64,000 nt of DNA, taken from positions 8,866,001 to 8,930,000 of the forward strand of contig OU612068.1 in the NCBI GenBank assembly GCA_914767715.1. The letters are read 5' to 3'. The notes under the pieces are model-generated. The model was not told the origin of the DNA, ran no database searches, and was given only the letters and a program-made list of their open reading frames with translations. The translations under genes were made by a program, and so were the position numbers. Below, piece after piece: positions 33,513 through 44,921 of this stretch. Origin of the DNA: Membranipora membranacea. Taxonomy: Eukaryota; Bryozoa; Gymnolaemata; Cheilostomatida; Membraniporidae. Position 1 is the stretch's first letter; each line of letters begins with the position of its first letter.

Positions 33513-34200
33513 TATTTCAAAAGTAAACATAATCCAGATCAACTTGCAACATGCGAAGGCCAGTACTGCTTTATTGGCGGCTGACCTAGCGAGAATGCAC
33601 ACGCCACTAGCTCTTATCCAAGAACATTATGCACACAATGGTAGAGTTCCTGGATTTTAGCAAGCATCTGGAACATATTTGATCTATGATACTAACCATC
33701 CTAGACCTAGGACCTGTATAGCATAAACAAAACCCTTGCATTGCATTCTCTCCCTCAATTCATTAGTCAAGATATGGTAGCAGTCAAAGTTAAACTCTCC
33801 CACCTTACACTTCATAATTTCTGCGTTATCACATATCTATATCTTCCCTTTGAATTCAGTGACCCAATCAGTAGCTCTTTCAAAATGTTGGTAGAATTCT
33901 GTTCTATTCACAACTATGCCCTCTTTATTGGTTGCGACTCAAATGCTCACAACACTTCATGGGGAAGCACCAACACAAACAACAGGGGAATTAAATTGCT
34001 TGAATTTTTAGTTGCTAACAACCTCACAGTATTAAATCATTGAGTTGAGCCCACATTTCTAACCACAAGACAACAGGAAGTGTAAGATATTTCAATAGCT
34101 TCTCAGAACGCCAAACGCTTCATATCTAACTGGCATGTGTCTTCGATTGAGACCCTTTCTGACCATAGAAGAATACATTTGAATTGTGTGATCCTGTTAC
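33513..34200 (+). pseudogene. APE-type endonuclease domain of the I/Nimb-like LINE
   Basis: Starts VNIIQINLQHAKASTALL and PLALIQEHY (Asn and Glu catalytic positions), with a stop after GRVPGF (33658-33660). A second frame from 33741 reads LYLPFEFSDP, FIGCDSNAHNTSWGSTNTNN (GCDxNAHxxxWGS), RGIKLLEFLVANNLTVLN, then stop. The end NWHVSSIETLSDHRRIH (the SDH motif) lies in another frame. Motifs match the I/Nimb group; the stops and frameshifts disable it. Confidence 0.75.
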
Positions 34201-35289
34201 CATTGCTCGTGAATTTAGGAATCCAAGAAAAATTGACTATCTTTCTTTCAATATTGAGCTGTCAAAATCTTTGCCTGGCCTTGAATCATTGATATATTTA
34301 TAATACACACCCCACTGTAGACCAAATAGATGGTTTGGCAGATAAACTTCAAATTGCACTTATTAATGCAATGGTTCATTCTTGTCCTGTTTCAAAAGCT
34401 AAATCAAACAAAAAAAAAGTAAATCAATGTGGAGCAAGGAACTGGGAAAACTCAAAACTGAATGTCAGTCTGCACTACGAAGAGCTAAAAGACTGCCACG
34501 AGACCACCAGGAAAAACAGAATGCTGGGATACATACAGAGAAAACGAAAGCAGTCAAAGAAAGCCATCAACGATGTCAAAGCACAATCATGGCAAAAGTT
34601 CTGCACTGAAACAGACTCACTATCTGCTAGTGCAAAGCTGCACAAATTACTTTGTAAAGATGACAACAACAACAAGCTAAGTTGGCTAACCAGCCCAGTA
34701 ACAGGAGCACAATCCAAAACATCATAAAAGTCATTATCAATACTATTCAACAAACGTTTTCCTAAGTTGGCTCTGTGCCCTGACCCTAACGATTCACATC
34801 AACATGACAGTAGACAGGACTCTTGCTTTAACGACTCTTCAATCATAGACTCGATTATCACCCATGAGAAGATATTTCTTTCCTTCGAAAGTTTTGCACC
34901 TTTCAAATCACCAGGTTTAGATGGAGTTTTCCCTGTAGTTATCCAGAAGAGCCTATACCTCATTATTAATATTGTTTATTATTTATTTACCCATTGCCTG
35001 AGACTTGCCCATACACCTGAACCATGGAGACATGTCAAGGTTATTTTCATTCCTAAGGCAGGAAAGACAAGTTATACAAATCCCAGATCATCTCGACCTA
35101 TTAGCCTTTCATCATTATTTTCTAAAAGGCCTAGAAAGATTAGTTATCTGGTATATTCATCAAGACTGTTTGACTAATCATCCCATCAGCAATGCACAAC
35201 ATGCATATTTGGCTTCAAAGTCAACTGACAGTGCATTAAGCTACCTAATAAATGTGTGTATGTTTATATTTGGTCTCAATCTCTGAGAA

Positions 35290-36420
35290 ATAAAACTGTC
35301 TCTGTAGGGTGCTCTGTAAAATTATTAAAACTGTTGATTCTGTAAAAATAAATAGAATGATAAGACCATAAAAAAATACTATTACTTTTTGAAGACACTA
35401 TTTAGGTATTTGATACATTCTGCTCTAAAACATTTGGCACGGATCTGCGCGCGGATTTTGACTGATTGATATCTGCCTGATGGCAGCTGGTTAAGACGGA
35501 GTAGTGGTTCATCTTCGTGGCAATCACAGGGAGGCTCTTTACTTTCAGTATATTAGAGTAAAGGTCGTCTACGGGTGTGAACGTAAGTTCGCCTGATAGG
35601 TAACCTGCAGTTCTTATCACAGATTTTAACTTTTTCTTAGAGTCTGCGCTCAGATGACTATATAGCACAACCAGGTGGTAGGTGGTAGGTGGTAGGTGAT
35701 TACTGAATCTATGAAGGACTTGTAGCAGGTCGTTATTAGTTTCTCAGTGACACCGAGATGGTATAGCTTGGCGATTATATGTAGCCTTTGGCGAGCTTCC
35801 GCTGTAGTTTTCAAGGTGTTCAGAGTAAAATCCAGTTTGTTGGTAATAATGGTGCCTAAGTATGTAAATTGTTCTACCTGCTCAATTGATGTATCGTTTA
35901 CAAGCAGTTGTGGGTAGCTTGGGTTATCCCTTGCATTGCACATGACCATTTCTTTTGTTTTCTTTGCATTGAGTATTAGGTCATTATCCGTGCACCATGA
36001 GTTGATGGTATTAGTCACTGTTTGAAGTTCAGATGGCTGGTTTTCTGTCAACAATTCAATGATCACAGTGTCGTCAACATATTTTACTAGTTTGATGTTG
36101 CTTGTTGATGGCATATCGACAACATAAAAGGAGAATAGCAGTGGGCTGATGACGCATCCCTGAGGGCTTCCAGTTGAAGTGCTCAATGATTTTGACGTGT
36201 TGAGTTATGTAATAACTTGCTGTGTTCAATTTGTAAGGAAGTTATATAGCCAGTTGATGATGTTAGGATTGATGTTGTAGCTACCGAGTTTGATTATTGT
36301 GGCAGGATTGATGGTGTTAAAAGCACAAGAAAATTCTATAAAAAGAGCTCGGACCCGATTTTTAGCATGGCTGTCAAGATGTTCAGTTACCGAGTCGATA
36401 TGGATAATATAGAATAGTCA
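35290..36420 (-). mobile_element. Antisense CR1/Rex1-like LINE fragment nested in the RT
   Basis: Minus-strand RT: RALFIEFSCAFNTINP (palm), a stop at FLTN, then GSPQGCVISPLLF, KYVDDTVII (YVDD active site), FTYLGTIITNKLDF, RQRLHIIAKLYHLGV. The C-terminal tail (35668-35402) is in another frame (VIRTAGYLSG, LPVIATKMNHY, SARRSVPN). Motifs are those of the Rex1/L2 side of the CR1 group. It is 5'-truncated, as LINE insertions usually are. The host RT resumes on both sides. Confidence 0.75.
35669..35697. repeat. GGTAGGT tandem repeat
   Basis: About four units of GGTAGGT within the nested LINE, at the frame break between its RT and tail. Confidence 0.85.
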
Positions 36421-36938
36421 AGATTAAAAAAACAGGGGGTTTTGTGTTGCTTTGTTGATATTCAAGGTGCTTTCGATCACACATCACCCACAGCAGTCAA
36501 GAGAATGTTACATAGACATCATATTTCCCCTATTATCAACCAATAGATATTCAACATGCTAAATCTAGGAGCCAAACACTCTGATCTTTCAAATTTTAAC
36601 TTAAAAGGGAAATCAACAGCGGATGTCCTCAAGGTAGTGTCATATCTCCTATTTTATTTTGTGGAACATTGTTGAGAATGAACTTTTGATCTTACTCAGC
36701 TCCACAGGTATCTTGGCTCCTGCCTGCCTACCAGTTCACCGATTCAAGAATTGTCATTTTTCTGTTAGAAGATTCAAAATATGTGGTGACACCTATTTGA
36801 CAGGTGATACTACTATTGACAGCCAGAGTTTTTTTAGCAGAGATCACATCATTGTTTCTTTCTTGCTGAGTGCAGCCAAAAGGTCATTTTTTCGGTCAAT
36901 TTGACCCTCACTACAGATGATATTCTCATTCTCAACAG

Positions 36939-38754
36939 GTACCAGGGTAAAGGTGTGTGTAATAGTCTCCTCAGGATGAAGCGCTCAATTCGCCACAACA
37001 AGCTTGTGAGTTGTTATCCTAATGTTATGCTTTAAAATTGTGGTTAAAGCACCACGTTAACGTATGATACACATGATATTAATTTGTTTCCTGAATGACA
37101 GAAATTCTGATGCAAGCTTTAAGCTTGGTTGTGCCTATGACGTTATTCGCATCCATTCATCATTTCATCTAGGGTAGATCACCTGTGTGTTCTACTTTTA
37201 CACAATTAGTTGCCAAGTCAAATAAACATTAAATTTGTTGACTCCATAAGTTCCTAACTGTGAGAACATATAATACGTTTGTCGGGTACACAGTGAAATG
37301 TATAGAGATATAGCAATGAAGAAATTAATTTTTTTCTATGTTGTTTCCACAATATTTGTCATGTTATTTTTGCTGTGTCATGCTTATATTTGCTTTTAAA
37401 GCCTAAAGAAAAAGTGTAAGTCTGTTACTGCTATATTGATGCTTTCACTTTTTTGTTTTTGTTTTTCTTCATTTGAAATAGCGAAACCATGATCCCCTTA
37501 AACCACTGCTGCCACAGCTGGGCTTTGCCCAGCATAGCCACCGGTCAAAAATTTATATAGAGAGTTGTGGCATCAAAACATCTCGCCAGTAGCTTTGAAT
37601 GGAGTTATATGAGCTCTCAAAATGTAAGGAGTATCGTATTTCCCCCAGCCATACACCATTAGTGGTGACATATGTTGAGGTTGACCAATCAGGTACCTTT
37701 AAAATCTAGCTGAGATCCAACATTTTTATTAGTGATGGATTTCAGCTAGATTTTAAAGCACCTGATTGGTCAACCTCAACATATGTCATTGCTAATGGTG
37801 GATGGCTGGGGAAGAAGATACTCCTCACATTTTGAGAGCTCATACAACTCCATTCAAAGCTACTGGCTAGATGTTTTGATGCCACAACGCTCTATTTAAA
37901 TTTTTTACTGGTGGCATTGATGGGCAAAGCCCAGCTGTGTCAGCAGTGGTTTAAGGACTCGAGTTCTGGGCCCTAGCCTGTTTTGACAAGCTCTGTTTGA
38001 TGTTACGTCAAGCCAAGCTAGCTCAAGCGGTACACTTTCTGAGCTCACTTCAGATTTTAGCACAGAAAAAGTTCTGTAAATTCTATATCATAAGCATTAA
38101 TGATGTAGAATGTTTCTGATCACTAGGTATAGTAATTGAGGTTTATGAGGCCAAAGGTTCCATTGAACAATAAATGCGCAAATAATTCTCAACTATGAAT
38201 TATAGTCTTGACTTGATAGTTATCCCTTTTTCTTTTCTAGAGATATTGCCTTGACTATGTTGCAGGAGATAAAAAGGAACCTGAGAAATACAAAGAATTG
38301 TGGAGGTAATTAATCAAATCTACCTGTAATGGTCTATGTCCTTTGTAAGCAGCAGTCAGGTATGTCTGCGTCTTTATGATACCGTTCTGCAGAACAATAT
38401 GTGCTATGAGATGTGATATTTCCCCAAAAACCTTCTTATGGTTGTAGTCATGGCCATGACATGTATATTTGAAGTTTCAGATTAGAAAACCCTAAGTTTC
38501 TTAAAATCAAAATGGTTTACATTACTATGTAGCTGGTTATTACTTGTTTTGGTTGTGGTTGTCAATTGTTCATCACTAGGAGTTGTCAAACCCCTCTTCC
38601 ATGGACTAGGTCTGATATTTATAATAATTATTTGATATGTGAAAATAATAAGAGCATATCTCATTTATATGCCAGTTTATAGCGCTGCTCTTGCTTGTAG
38701 ACCCTCGATGTTTGCTTTGTTTGACCGAACAGCCTGCATGTCAGCTTATCCAAA
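36939..38754 (+). CDS. Three phase-matched exons, unidentified gene
   Basis: Exons 36939-37005 (phase 2 to 0), 38241-38305 (0 to 2) and 38701-38754 (2 to 2) join without stops. They read YQGKGVCNSLLRMKRSIRHN, then RYCLDYVAGDKKEPEKYKEL, then RPSMFALFDRTACMSAYPK. Donors are GTGAGT, GTAATT and GTGAGT. Exon 1 begins directly after the I/Nimb RT debris, so the true upstream exon is unclear. No family recognised. The foldback element at 37502-37950 sits in the first intron. Confidence 0.4.
37502..37950. mobile_element. TTAA-flanked foldback element
   Basis: Near-perfect inverted repeats of about 215 bp (37502-37719 and 37736-37950) around a 16-base loop. The ends read ACCACTGCTG and CAGCAGTGGT. 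TTAA lies directly outside both ends (37498-37501, 37951-37954), as for piggyBac- or Kolobok-type target duplications. The palindrome continues a few bases through TTAA, so the exact ends are not certain. No coding sequence. Confidence 0.75.
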
Positions 38755-39299
38755 GTGAGTCATTTCTATCAATATATGATCTCTGATCATATTAAATTAA
38801 TTAATTATTGTAGTTTATGTTATACTATGGTCATGGGACAGGAGTACAAGTACCAGAAATGTTGATATAAGATACCAAAGCAATAACATATCACAGCGTT
38901 TATGCTAGCCACTTAGTTGCGGCTCAAGAATCACAGGCTGAAACTGTGAAAAACCCTGCGCACTGGTTGCTGTTCACCCTATCAGTGACTGATTTGCCAT
39001 GCATTACATCGCAAAAACTTCATAACAAACATGGTTTGTTTGGTAATGCTGTAAAAGTTAATTTGTATAAGAGAATAATAATTTGATTTGTGTGATATTC
39101 ACAAAACAAATCCAATTGTAATAAAATGTACAAATGCCTTGGGAATAAAAAAACTTGTTATGAGTAACTGTTTTGCTTGCATTTAACTGCTGAATGGAAA
39201 AGTTTCTGTTTGACCACTTATGTATGATTATTAAATTATTCGCTCCGGATGAACTTGTCAATTGCTCAACAACTGTCATTGATTGCTATTCTTGTTAAG

Positions 39300-39478
39300 A
39301 GTTTTGCCTTCATTGCAAAAGAGAAGGCAACTCACTTGATGTTCAGAAACACCTACTAAATCTAGGTGGAGGACATCTATATTGTGATCCTATATCTCCT
39401 CATATGACAGCAAAAGAATTTGCAGCTGTTTGTGCTGATGGCTGGCCTTCATTTGATATGAAACAATCCCTGTGTTGA
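39300..39478 (+). CDS. Candidate exon with CxxC motif
   Basis: After GTTAAG the frame reads FCLHCKREGNSLDVQKHLLN then GGGHLYCDPISPHM, to TGA. A donor (CTAG|GTGGAG, about 39364) would leave phase 1, which matches the next exon at 41286. The 5' side does not match the phase-2 end of exon 38754. Unidentified. Confidence 0.35.
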
Positions 39479-39479
39479 T

Positions 39480-41285
39480 TTATGTGAACATTAATGGTGA
39501 TAGTGCAACTGATTTTACATAGATTGATAATGTGATGTCCACAGATTTTTTAAGTAAATTCCTTTGATCTTCTTTCTCAAAGCTAGTGTCTATTATTATG
39601 CTTATTATTTTTGAAAGGTTGTATTATAATTAACTAATTACGATGTATAATGCATTTTCTTTTCTTGCTGGTATGTTTCACAAAATCCAGATATCACACA
39701 TATAAGCCTGTGTTTATGTCAAACATTGAATAATGAGTTTCTTGGTTAAGCCCAGTTCAGCATAGTGATGATATCTCTTTAGCGCCATATCCTATGATGG
39801 TATCTTTGTTATACAGATGGTAGATAGCACTGTAACAGGTCTACGTTTGCTCAAAGTGCCTGATCACATTTCCAAACAGGGTTTCTGTCTCCCTTTTTAA
39901 TACAACATTAATTTTAATTTAATGCGCATAGGTCCTTTTCCAAATGAATTTTAATGGTATCAGTAAATATTTTCTTGTAATCTCAATCCATTCTCACCCC
40001 ATGAAATTAAGGGAAAATTTAGTATCTCCCAGATTGATAGGGCACCAAATGAATACGCCACATTTTCGGACCTTACTCCATTCTTGCCTAACCCGAGAGC
40101 AGGTGCACCAAATTGGCCTCACTTTTTTTCTGAATCACAGCGACATTAACAGAAGCTCTCACAGACATTCAAGCAATGAAATAATAGTTGAAGTTGGGAA
40201 GTCCTGTCACTCTCGAAATAACTTTTGACACTTACCTTAAAGTATCGCTAGTAAATTTTGCACAAAGTAAATGAGTTGAAGCAATATTTCTATACAGTTC
40301 ATTATTACGCCATGACCCATTATCATAAGTCACTTATTCAAATCTTCTATTATTAGATCTGTGTCAGCTTCACCATAATTTTGTAGATCTTTTATACTTT
40401 AAATATATGAGTTGCGGTATTGTTTTCATGGAAGAAACTCGAAATCTGAGGAAGCTAATAGATTCTTTATTAATACTATGAGGTTATCCGGCATGCATTG
40501 AAGGTGCATTTTCATATTTAAATTGGAGAGAAAAGGGTTGTTATATTCTGTTATTGAGCACAGTCAATGAAATTCCCTCCCTCTGCAATCAAGAGCATAC
40601 AAGGAAAAGAGCAAATAAACTAACTTGCCGCATCAAAACATAAAATGGATAATCACCATCCTTGCAAGTGAACAGAATATGGCTCATTACGAATTTGCAA
40701 GGAAGTGCTCAAACTGCACATTAGCCATCTCTCCAATGAAAAAGCACTGGAACAGCTATTTTTCTAAGCTGGAAGCAACACTGACCCCCTTGCCATACCA
40801 TACTTTACAATAAATATAAAACTATGCATCATGCCTTTAAGAATTTTTATGTTGGTTTTTCGGATGGAGATTTCTGCTCGTCCATTACGGTATTGACTCA
40901 CACTCAAGGTTGAGGGCTTCAAATACACAAATCATTTAAGATTTTCATACCAACTCGGTAGATTTTCTGTAGTACGATGGCAGCTTTTTAAAGGATTGAA
41001 ATTACTCGCATGCCAAATGACATAAGCAAAAAACACAGTAAATACACTTGACTCTCTGTTGAGACGCAGCATCATCATTTCCCGTCCCCTGTGACTGAGA
41101 GGTTATCCCGGTTATCCAGAGCGATTTTGTTGTATCATTTGTTAAGAATCGACAATGATTTTCCATACAATTTGGCAATAAGATTCACCTCTTTTAATAC
41201 AGAAGCCCTCAGCTCTATTACCTATTTAATTATTCAATGACATGTTGACAACAATTTACAACCTGCCTTGCTCTAATTGTTTTAG
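39480..41285. other. No gene recognised (possible intron)
   Basis: AT-rich. An ORF at 39944-40225 (94 codons, His/Ser-rich) has no recognisable features. Confidence 0.4.
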
Positions 41286-41858
41286 GTGAAATAGATGACA
41301 GCTGCGATGTCAGCGATTTCTATGAAACAGTTGTTGAGTTAATAACAAGACACTGTTCAAGGTAAGCACACTATTAGAGAACCTCTCTGGTGGCCAAAAA
41401 GCTTTCTTAATTCTCTCACTTTGATAAATTTTTCAGTGTATTTTTGTCAATTAATTAACCAAGAGCGGAACACCCAAAACCTATCTATTTATGAATTGAG
41501 AGTTTTATGAAAACTTGCAGCTGATACTTTGATGTCTACCTGTTGCACTGCAATGTAATATTATTGTTTCCTTTTTCTTTTGATTGATTAGCAGATGTTT
41601 TTACCTTGTGAAATAAATTATCACATCAAATGTGAGAACAAAGCCGGAATAACCAACAACATCATGCAGTATTCCTTCTAGTCTTTTTTACAATATCTAA
41701 TGATATGAGTAAGCTGCAGTTATTTATTCCACATGTGTCTTTGCAGGGAGTTATTCATTGATAAACTCAGCAGTAACACCATCGGGACAACCAGGTGCAC
41801 ATACTGCAAGCTGGACACAGAGGAGCAAAAGAAACTCTTTTCAGTTTTCTTACAGTAA
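41286..41858 (+). CDS. Two phase-matched exons ending in a stop, unidentified
   Basis: Exons 41286-41361 (phase 1 to 2, GEIDDSCDVSDFYETVVELI) and 41747-41858 (RELFIDKLSSNTIGTTRCTY, CKLDTEEQKKLFSVFLQ, TAA at 41856-41858). They could be the C-terminus of the gene containing 39300-39364. A CxxC pair occurs in both parts. No family recognised. Confidence 0.4.
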
Positions 41859-42143
41859 AAGTAAGTGTGTTCTTTCGCTTTATGCATGCAATCGAATGTC
41901 GTCACATACATGTGTATATATTGCTTTCCCATTATATGCTCTACTCTGAAACCTAGTTTCCTATACCCGTGTCTTCGTGACGTTAATTGTGTAATAAGTA
42001 CGATTTGTTGTCTGGAACTATATCTGCCATATTTCATTTTGTGTTTGAATAGTTTGTAAATTAATTGTTTTTCTTGGTTTTTGGCTCATTCTGGTAAACA
42101 GCCATTGTCACAACGCACAAATTAACAATGATTAAAATTGCAG

Positions 42144-42219
42144 GGAAGAGTGACGATGTCCAGAACTCCATCCCAAACTATGGCCAACAGCAAAGAGTCA
42201 CAGCACACAGCTGTATAAA
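42144..42219 (+). CDS. Candidate single exon, unidentified
   Basis: Between TTGCAG and a GTGAGT donor, phase 1 reading KSDDVQNSIPNYGQQQ with RVTAHSCIK. It does not join in phase with its neighbours. Confidence 0.25.
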
Positions 42220-42837
42220 GTGAGTAGTAAATGCTCTCGATCTTATTACTGACAAAATGGTCATGTCTGAATTGTAAGATGCTATGAAAGTTTAATTTTA
42301 TGTTCCATAAACATCAATGAAATTGAAACCATTCTTACATGTGGTGCATGATTTGAGAACAAGTCTCCACCATTTACCGTAGATATCCAGGACCCATACA
42401 CCAGTTATGTTGGATACTTCTTTTTTTTGCAGTTGTGATCATGTAGTTGAAGCTAAGGTTACCACTCATGTACATAGCTTGGCTGACACTTTTATGTCTC
42501 AGAGTTCATGCTAAGAGAATCATGTTGGATGTATCTTTGCCTCGTCACCTTCAGTTGAATTAATCTGAATGTGTGGAAGAATTGGTGGTTGGCTGGACTG
42601 TAGACTTTTACTGGGATTTCATTCATTGTTCAGTGTTGGAACCTAAATTTGTTTTAGATAAAATATGTCAATCTATCCTACATACTGTTAGTACTTCCTA
42701 TATCCAATATACAGACTGCAGATTCACCTACATTTGGATACCCTGTCGCCCAGTTCCCAGTGTCGTCTATCTTTCTAGCTATAAAGTCTAGACGATGACC
42801 TATCATATCATCATATAATTCTTCATGGTTTTTGTAG

Positions 42838-43323
42838 ACCCAGTATCACATTTGTCTAGTTGTGACTGCAGGAAAAGTCATAAAACAGAGTGACTTGAAA
42901 AAGGTATGTAATTATATGTTTCCAGCTAACACTGCTCTCAGTGTCGACCTTGGATTTTGACAAGGGTGATCAATAATACTGGAATATTCAGTTTGTTGGT
43001 GTTCTTCCCTTGTCATATTAACAATCAGTTCTGCAACTGTTACATTTGAATAGCTGTATCTCAGCGCCTGAGTGAAAGGGTAGAGCAAAGTAAGTTTGTT
43101 TAGATCAGACTTGATAGCAGATTGAAGCCACAAAGTTCAAATTGTTTCAACATAAATTATTGGATATGTTTGTCTTTCATAGAACCAGTATGATGTGATC
43201 AACCTTGCGGATGTCCAGTTTGTTATGTATCGGTTGGAAGAAAATCCAGTCCTCGAGGACTTCTCAAACAAATTTGAGTTGATACAAATGCTATTCGGTC
43301 AGATCGCTACAAGCATTTCCTCG
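42838..43323 (+). CDS. Two phase-0 exons, unidentified protein
   Basis: Exon 42838-42903 (TQYHICLVVTAGKVIKQSDL) and exon 43183-43323 (NQYDVINLADVQFVMYRLEE, NPVLEDFSNKFELIQMLFGQ) are both phase 0 at each end, with GTATGT and GTAATT donors. Together they give 69 residues of well-formed, mixed alpha-helical sequence. They lie just upstream of the Ser/Thr/Pro-rich repeat region and may be the same gene. Family not recognised. Confidence 0.45.
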
Positions 43324-43502
43324 GTAATTTATACGGGACTTTCTAATAATATGTCAGTACTATGATTCGATACGAATCCATAATTTGTAAAAGGAATAAC
43401 ACTGTTAATTACTACAGCTTTTGTGTGGAGTTTTCTCAGCAAACCATTCAAAAATTGAAGGAAATGATGAATTCTATAATATAACTTGTAGCTCGTATCG
43501 AC

Positions 43503-43838
43503 TAAATCTAAACCACAGAAACCAAATCTAATCCGGATCTCAAGTTGCAAAGCTCATCATCGGTACTACAGATCCCATTTAGAGTCAGCAGACCATCACC
43601 AACACCTCCAACTCAGCCGCCAGCGGATCAGAGCTCATTAAGAGCAAGAAATCCATCACCAACACATCTAACTCAGACCCTAGCAGATCCGAGACCGTTG
43701 GTGAGCACAAAGCTACACACTCCTCAAAAACAGACCCTAGAAGATCAGGGACCGTTGACTCCTCTAACTCCTCTAACTCCTCTAACTCAGCTGGCAGTAG
43801 ATCAGAGTCAATTAACGCAGGAACAAGAAACACTATAA
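43503..43838 (+). CDS. Ser/Thr/Pro-rich repeat exon
   Basis: Two overlapping frames are open. One reads QTLADPRPLVSTKLHTPQK and LTPLTPLTPLTQLAVDQS; the other reads DPSRSETVGEHKATHSS and SGTVDSSNSSNSSNS. The reading continued from the preceding phase-0 exon stops at about 43640. It is built from degenerate copies of the 57-bp unit seen at 44265-44491, with extra CTCCTCTAA trinucleotide-type expansion. Which frame is translated is not resolved. Confidence 0.35.
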
Positions 43839-44264
43839 GGTGATCTTAGAAAGTCATCACAAACTACAAAGAATGAACTGCCTGAGGACCAGCCAAACAC
43901 TGCTTTATTGGTATGAATGTCTGTTTTTGCCTGTCTCCCTGTTCCACCAAACTTGTTCATCTTACTCAATCACTTTGGTTTAGATCTAGCCAGCGGAGTT
44001 CAGCATTGATTGTTTGATTGTGTATTTTGATTGTTCATAACGATGGTTCTTAATTTTTTTCTGAGTTTATTTTTTTTAAATTTTCCCCTCTTTCTTTATG
44101 AGTGGATAACTCTGTGAATCACAATTATGGATTGGACTTTTTATGAGGCATAATGCACTTGAGAAAGGTCAAACTGATATTTGATCCTAGAGGATATTGA
44201 AGGATTAATAATATTTATTTATTTATTTCAAGGATGATTCCAGTAATCCACTGACACAGACGCT

Positions 44265-44491
44265 ATCAGATAAGAGACTATTGGTGAGCACAAAGCTACA
44301 CACTCTTCTAACACAGACTCTAGCAGATAAGAGTCTGTTTGTGATCAGAAGGCTACACACTCCTCAAAAACAGAAACTAGCAGATAAGAGACCGTTGGTG
44401 AGCACAAAGCTACACACTCTTCTAACACAGACCCTAGCAGATAAGAGCCCATTGGTGATCAGTAGGCTACACACTCAAGAACAGACCCTAG
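44265..44491 (+). repeat. 57-bp (19-codon) coding-length minisatellite
   Basis: Four units of 57, 57, 57 and about 52 bases beginning GATAAGAG. One frame stays open through all units, giving LVSTKLHTLLTQTLADKS-type 19-residue repeats. The array is cut at 44492 by the hAT element, and its continuation (CAGATCAGGCACCGTTGACT) resumes after 47935. Confidence 0.85.
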
Positions 44492-44921
44492 CCATACTTG
44501 CCAAGTCTCACGATTTAGGCGTGACCCTCCAGATTTTCACACCCACCTCCCACTTTTTGAAAATCTCACTATTTCCTCCAGATTTTAGAAAATCAGCCCT
44601 ATTGCAATTATTAGGTAGATATCCAAGCAATTCTTTGTTGATTAGTTACTGGTAAGTTCTTTGGACACAAAATCAATAAGAATTATACTATTCAATAATC
44701 TTCACAAATTTACTTGTAGTGTCCAAATTTAGACTATTTTTTGTCCATTGCTGAGTTGCCCAATAGCAACCTCTCACAACTTATAAAACTGACTGTCATT
44801 GGTCACAATATAAAGTAGCTAGTCAAGTGCATGCATTTGTTTCCATTTCCTTTCAGATGAGATCACACAGTTTTAGCTTAACATTTTGTAACCTCAGCTC
44901 TCAAGTCTTGTAAAATAGAAC

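Larger units (their letters stand above)
34767..36720 (+). pseudogene. Reverse transcriptase domain of the I/Nimb-like LINE, split
   Basis: Left part: FKSPGLDGVFPVVIQK (fingers), WRHVKVIFIPKAGK, SRPISLSS, then a frameshift to QHAYLASKSTDSALSYLI. The frame ends near 35285, where an antisense LINE begins. Right part resumes at about 36440: CCFVDIQGAFDHTSPTAVK (palm Asp), SGCPQGSVISPILF, then another shift to WNIVENELLILLSSTG. A clear YADD box was not found. Order and motifs fit a single RT gene cut in two. Confidence 0.7.
32100..36935 (+). mobile_element. I/Nimb-clade non-LTR retrotransposon, interrupted
   Basis: Plus-strand order is ORF1 (32146-33000), endonuclease (33513-34200) and reverse transcriptase (34767-36720), the usual LINE architecture. 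An antisense LINE (about 35290-36420) splits the RT. The RT C-terminus and RNase H are not found here. Related C-terminal sequence lies at 50436-51480. Ends are uncertain. Confidence 0.75.
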
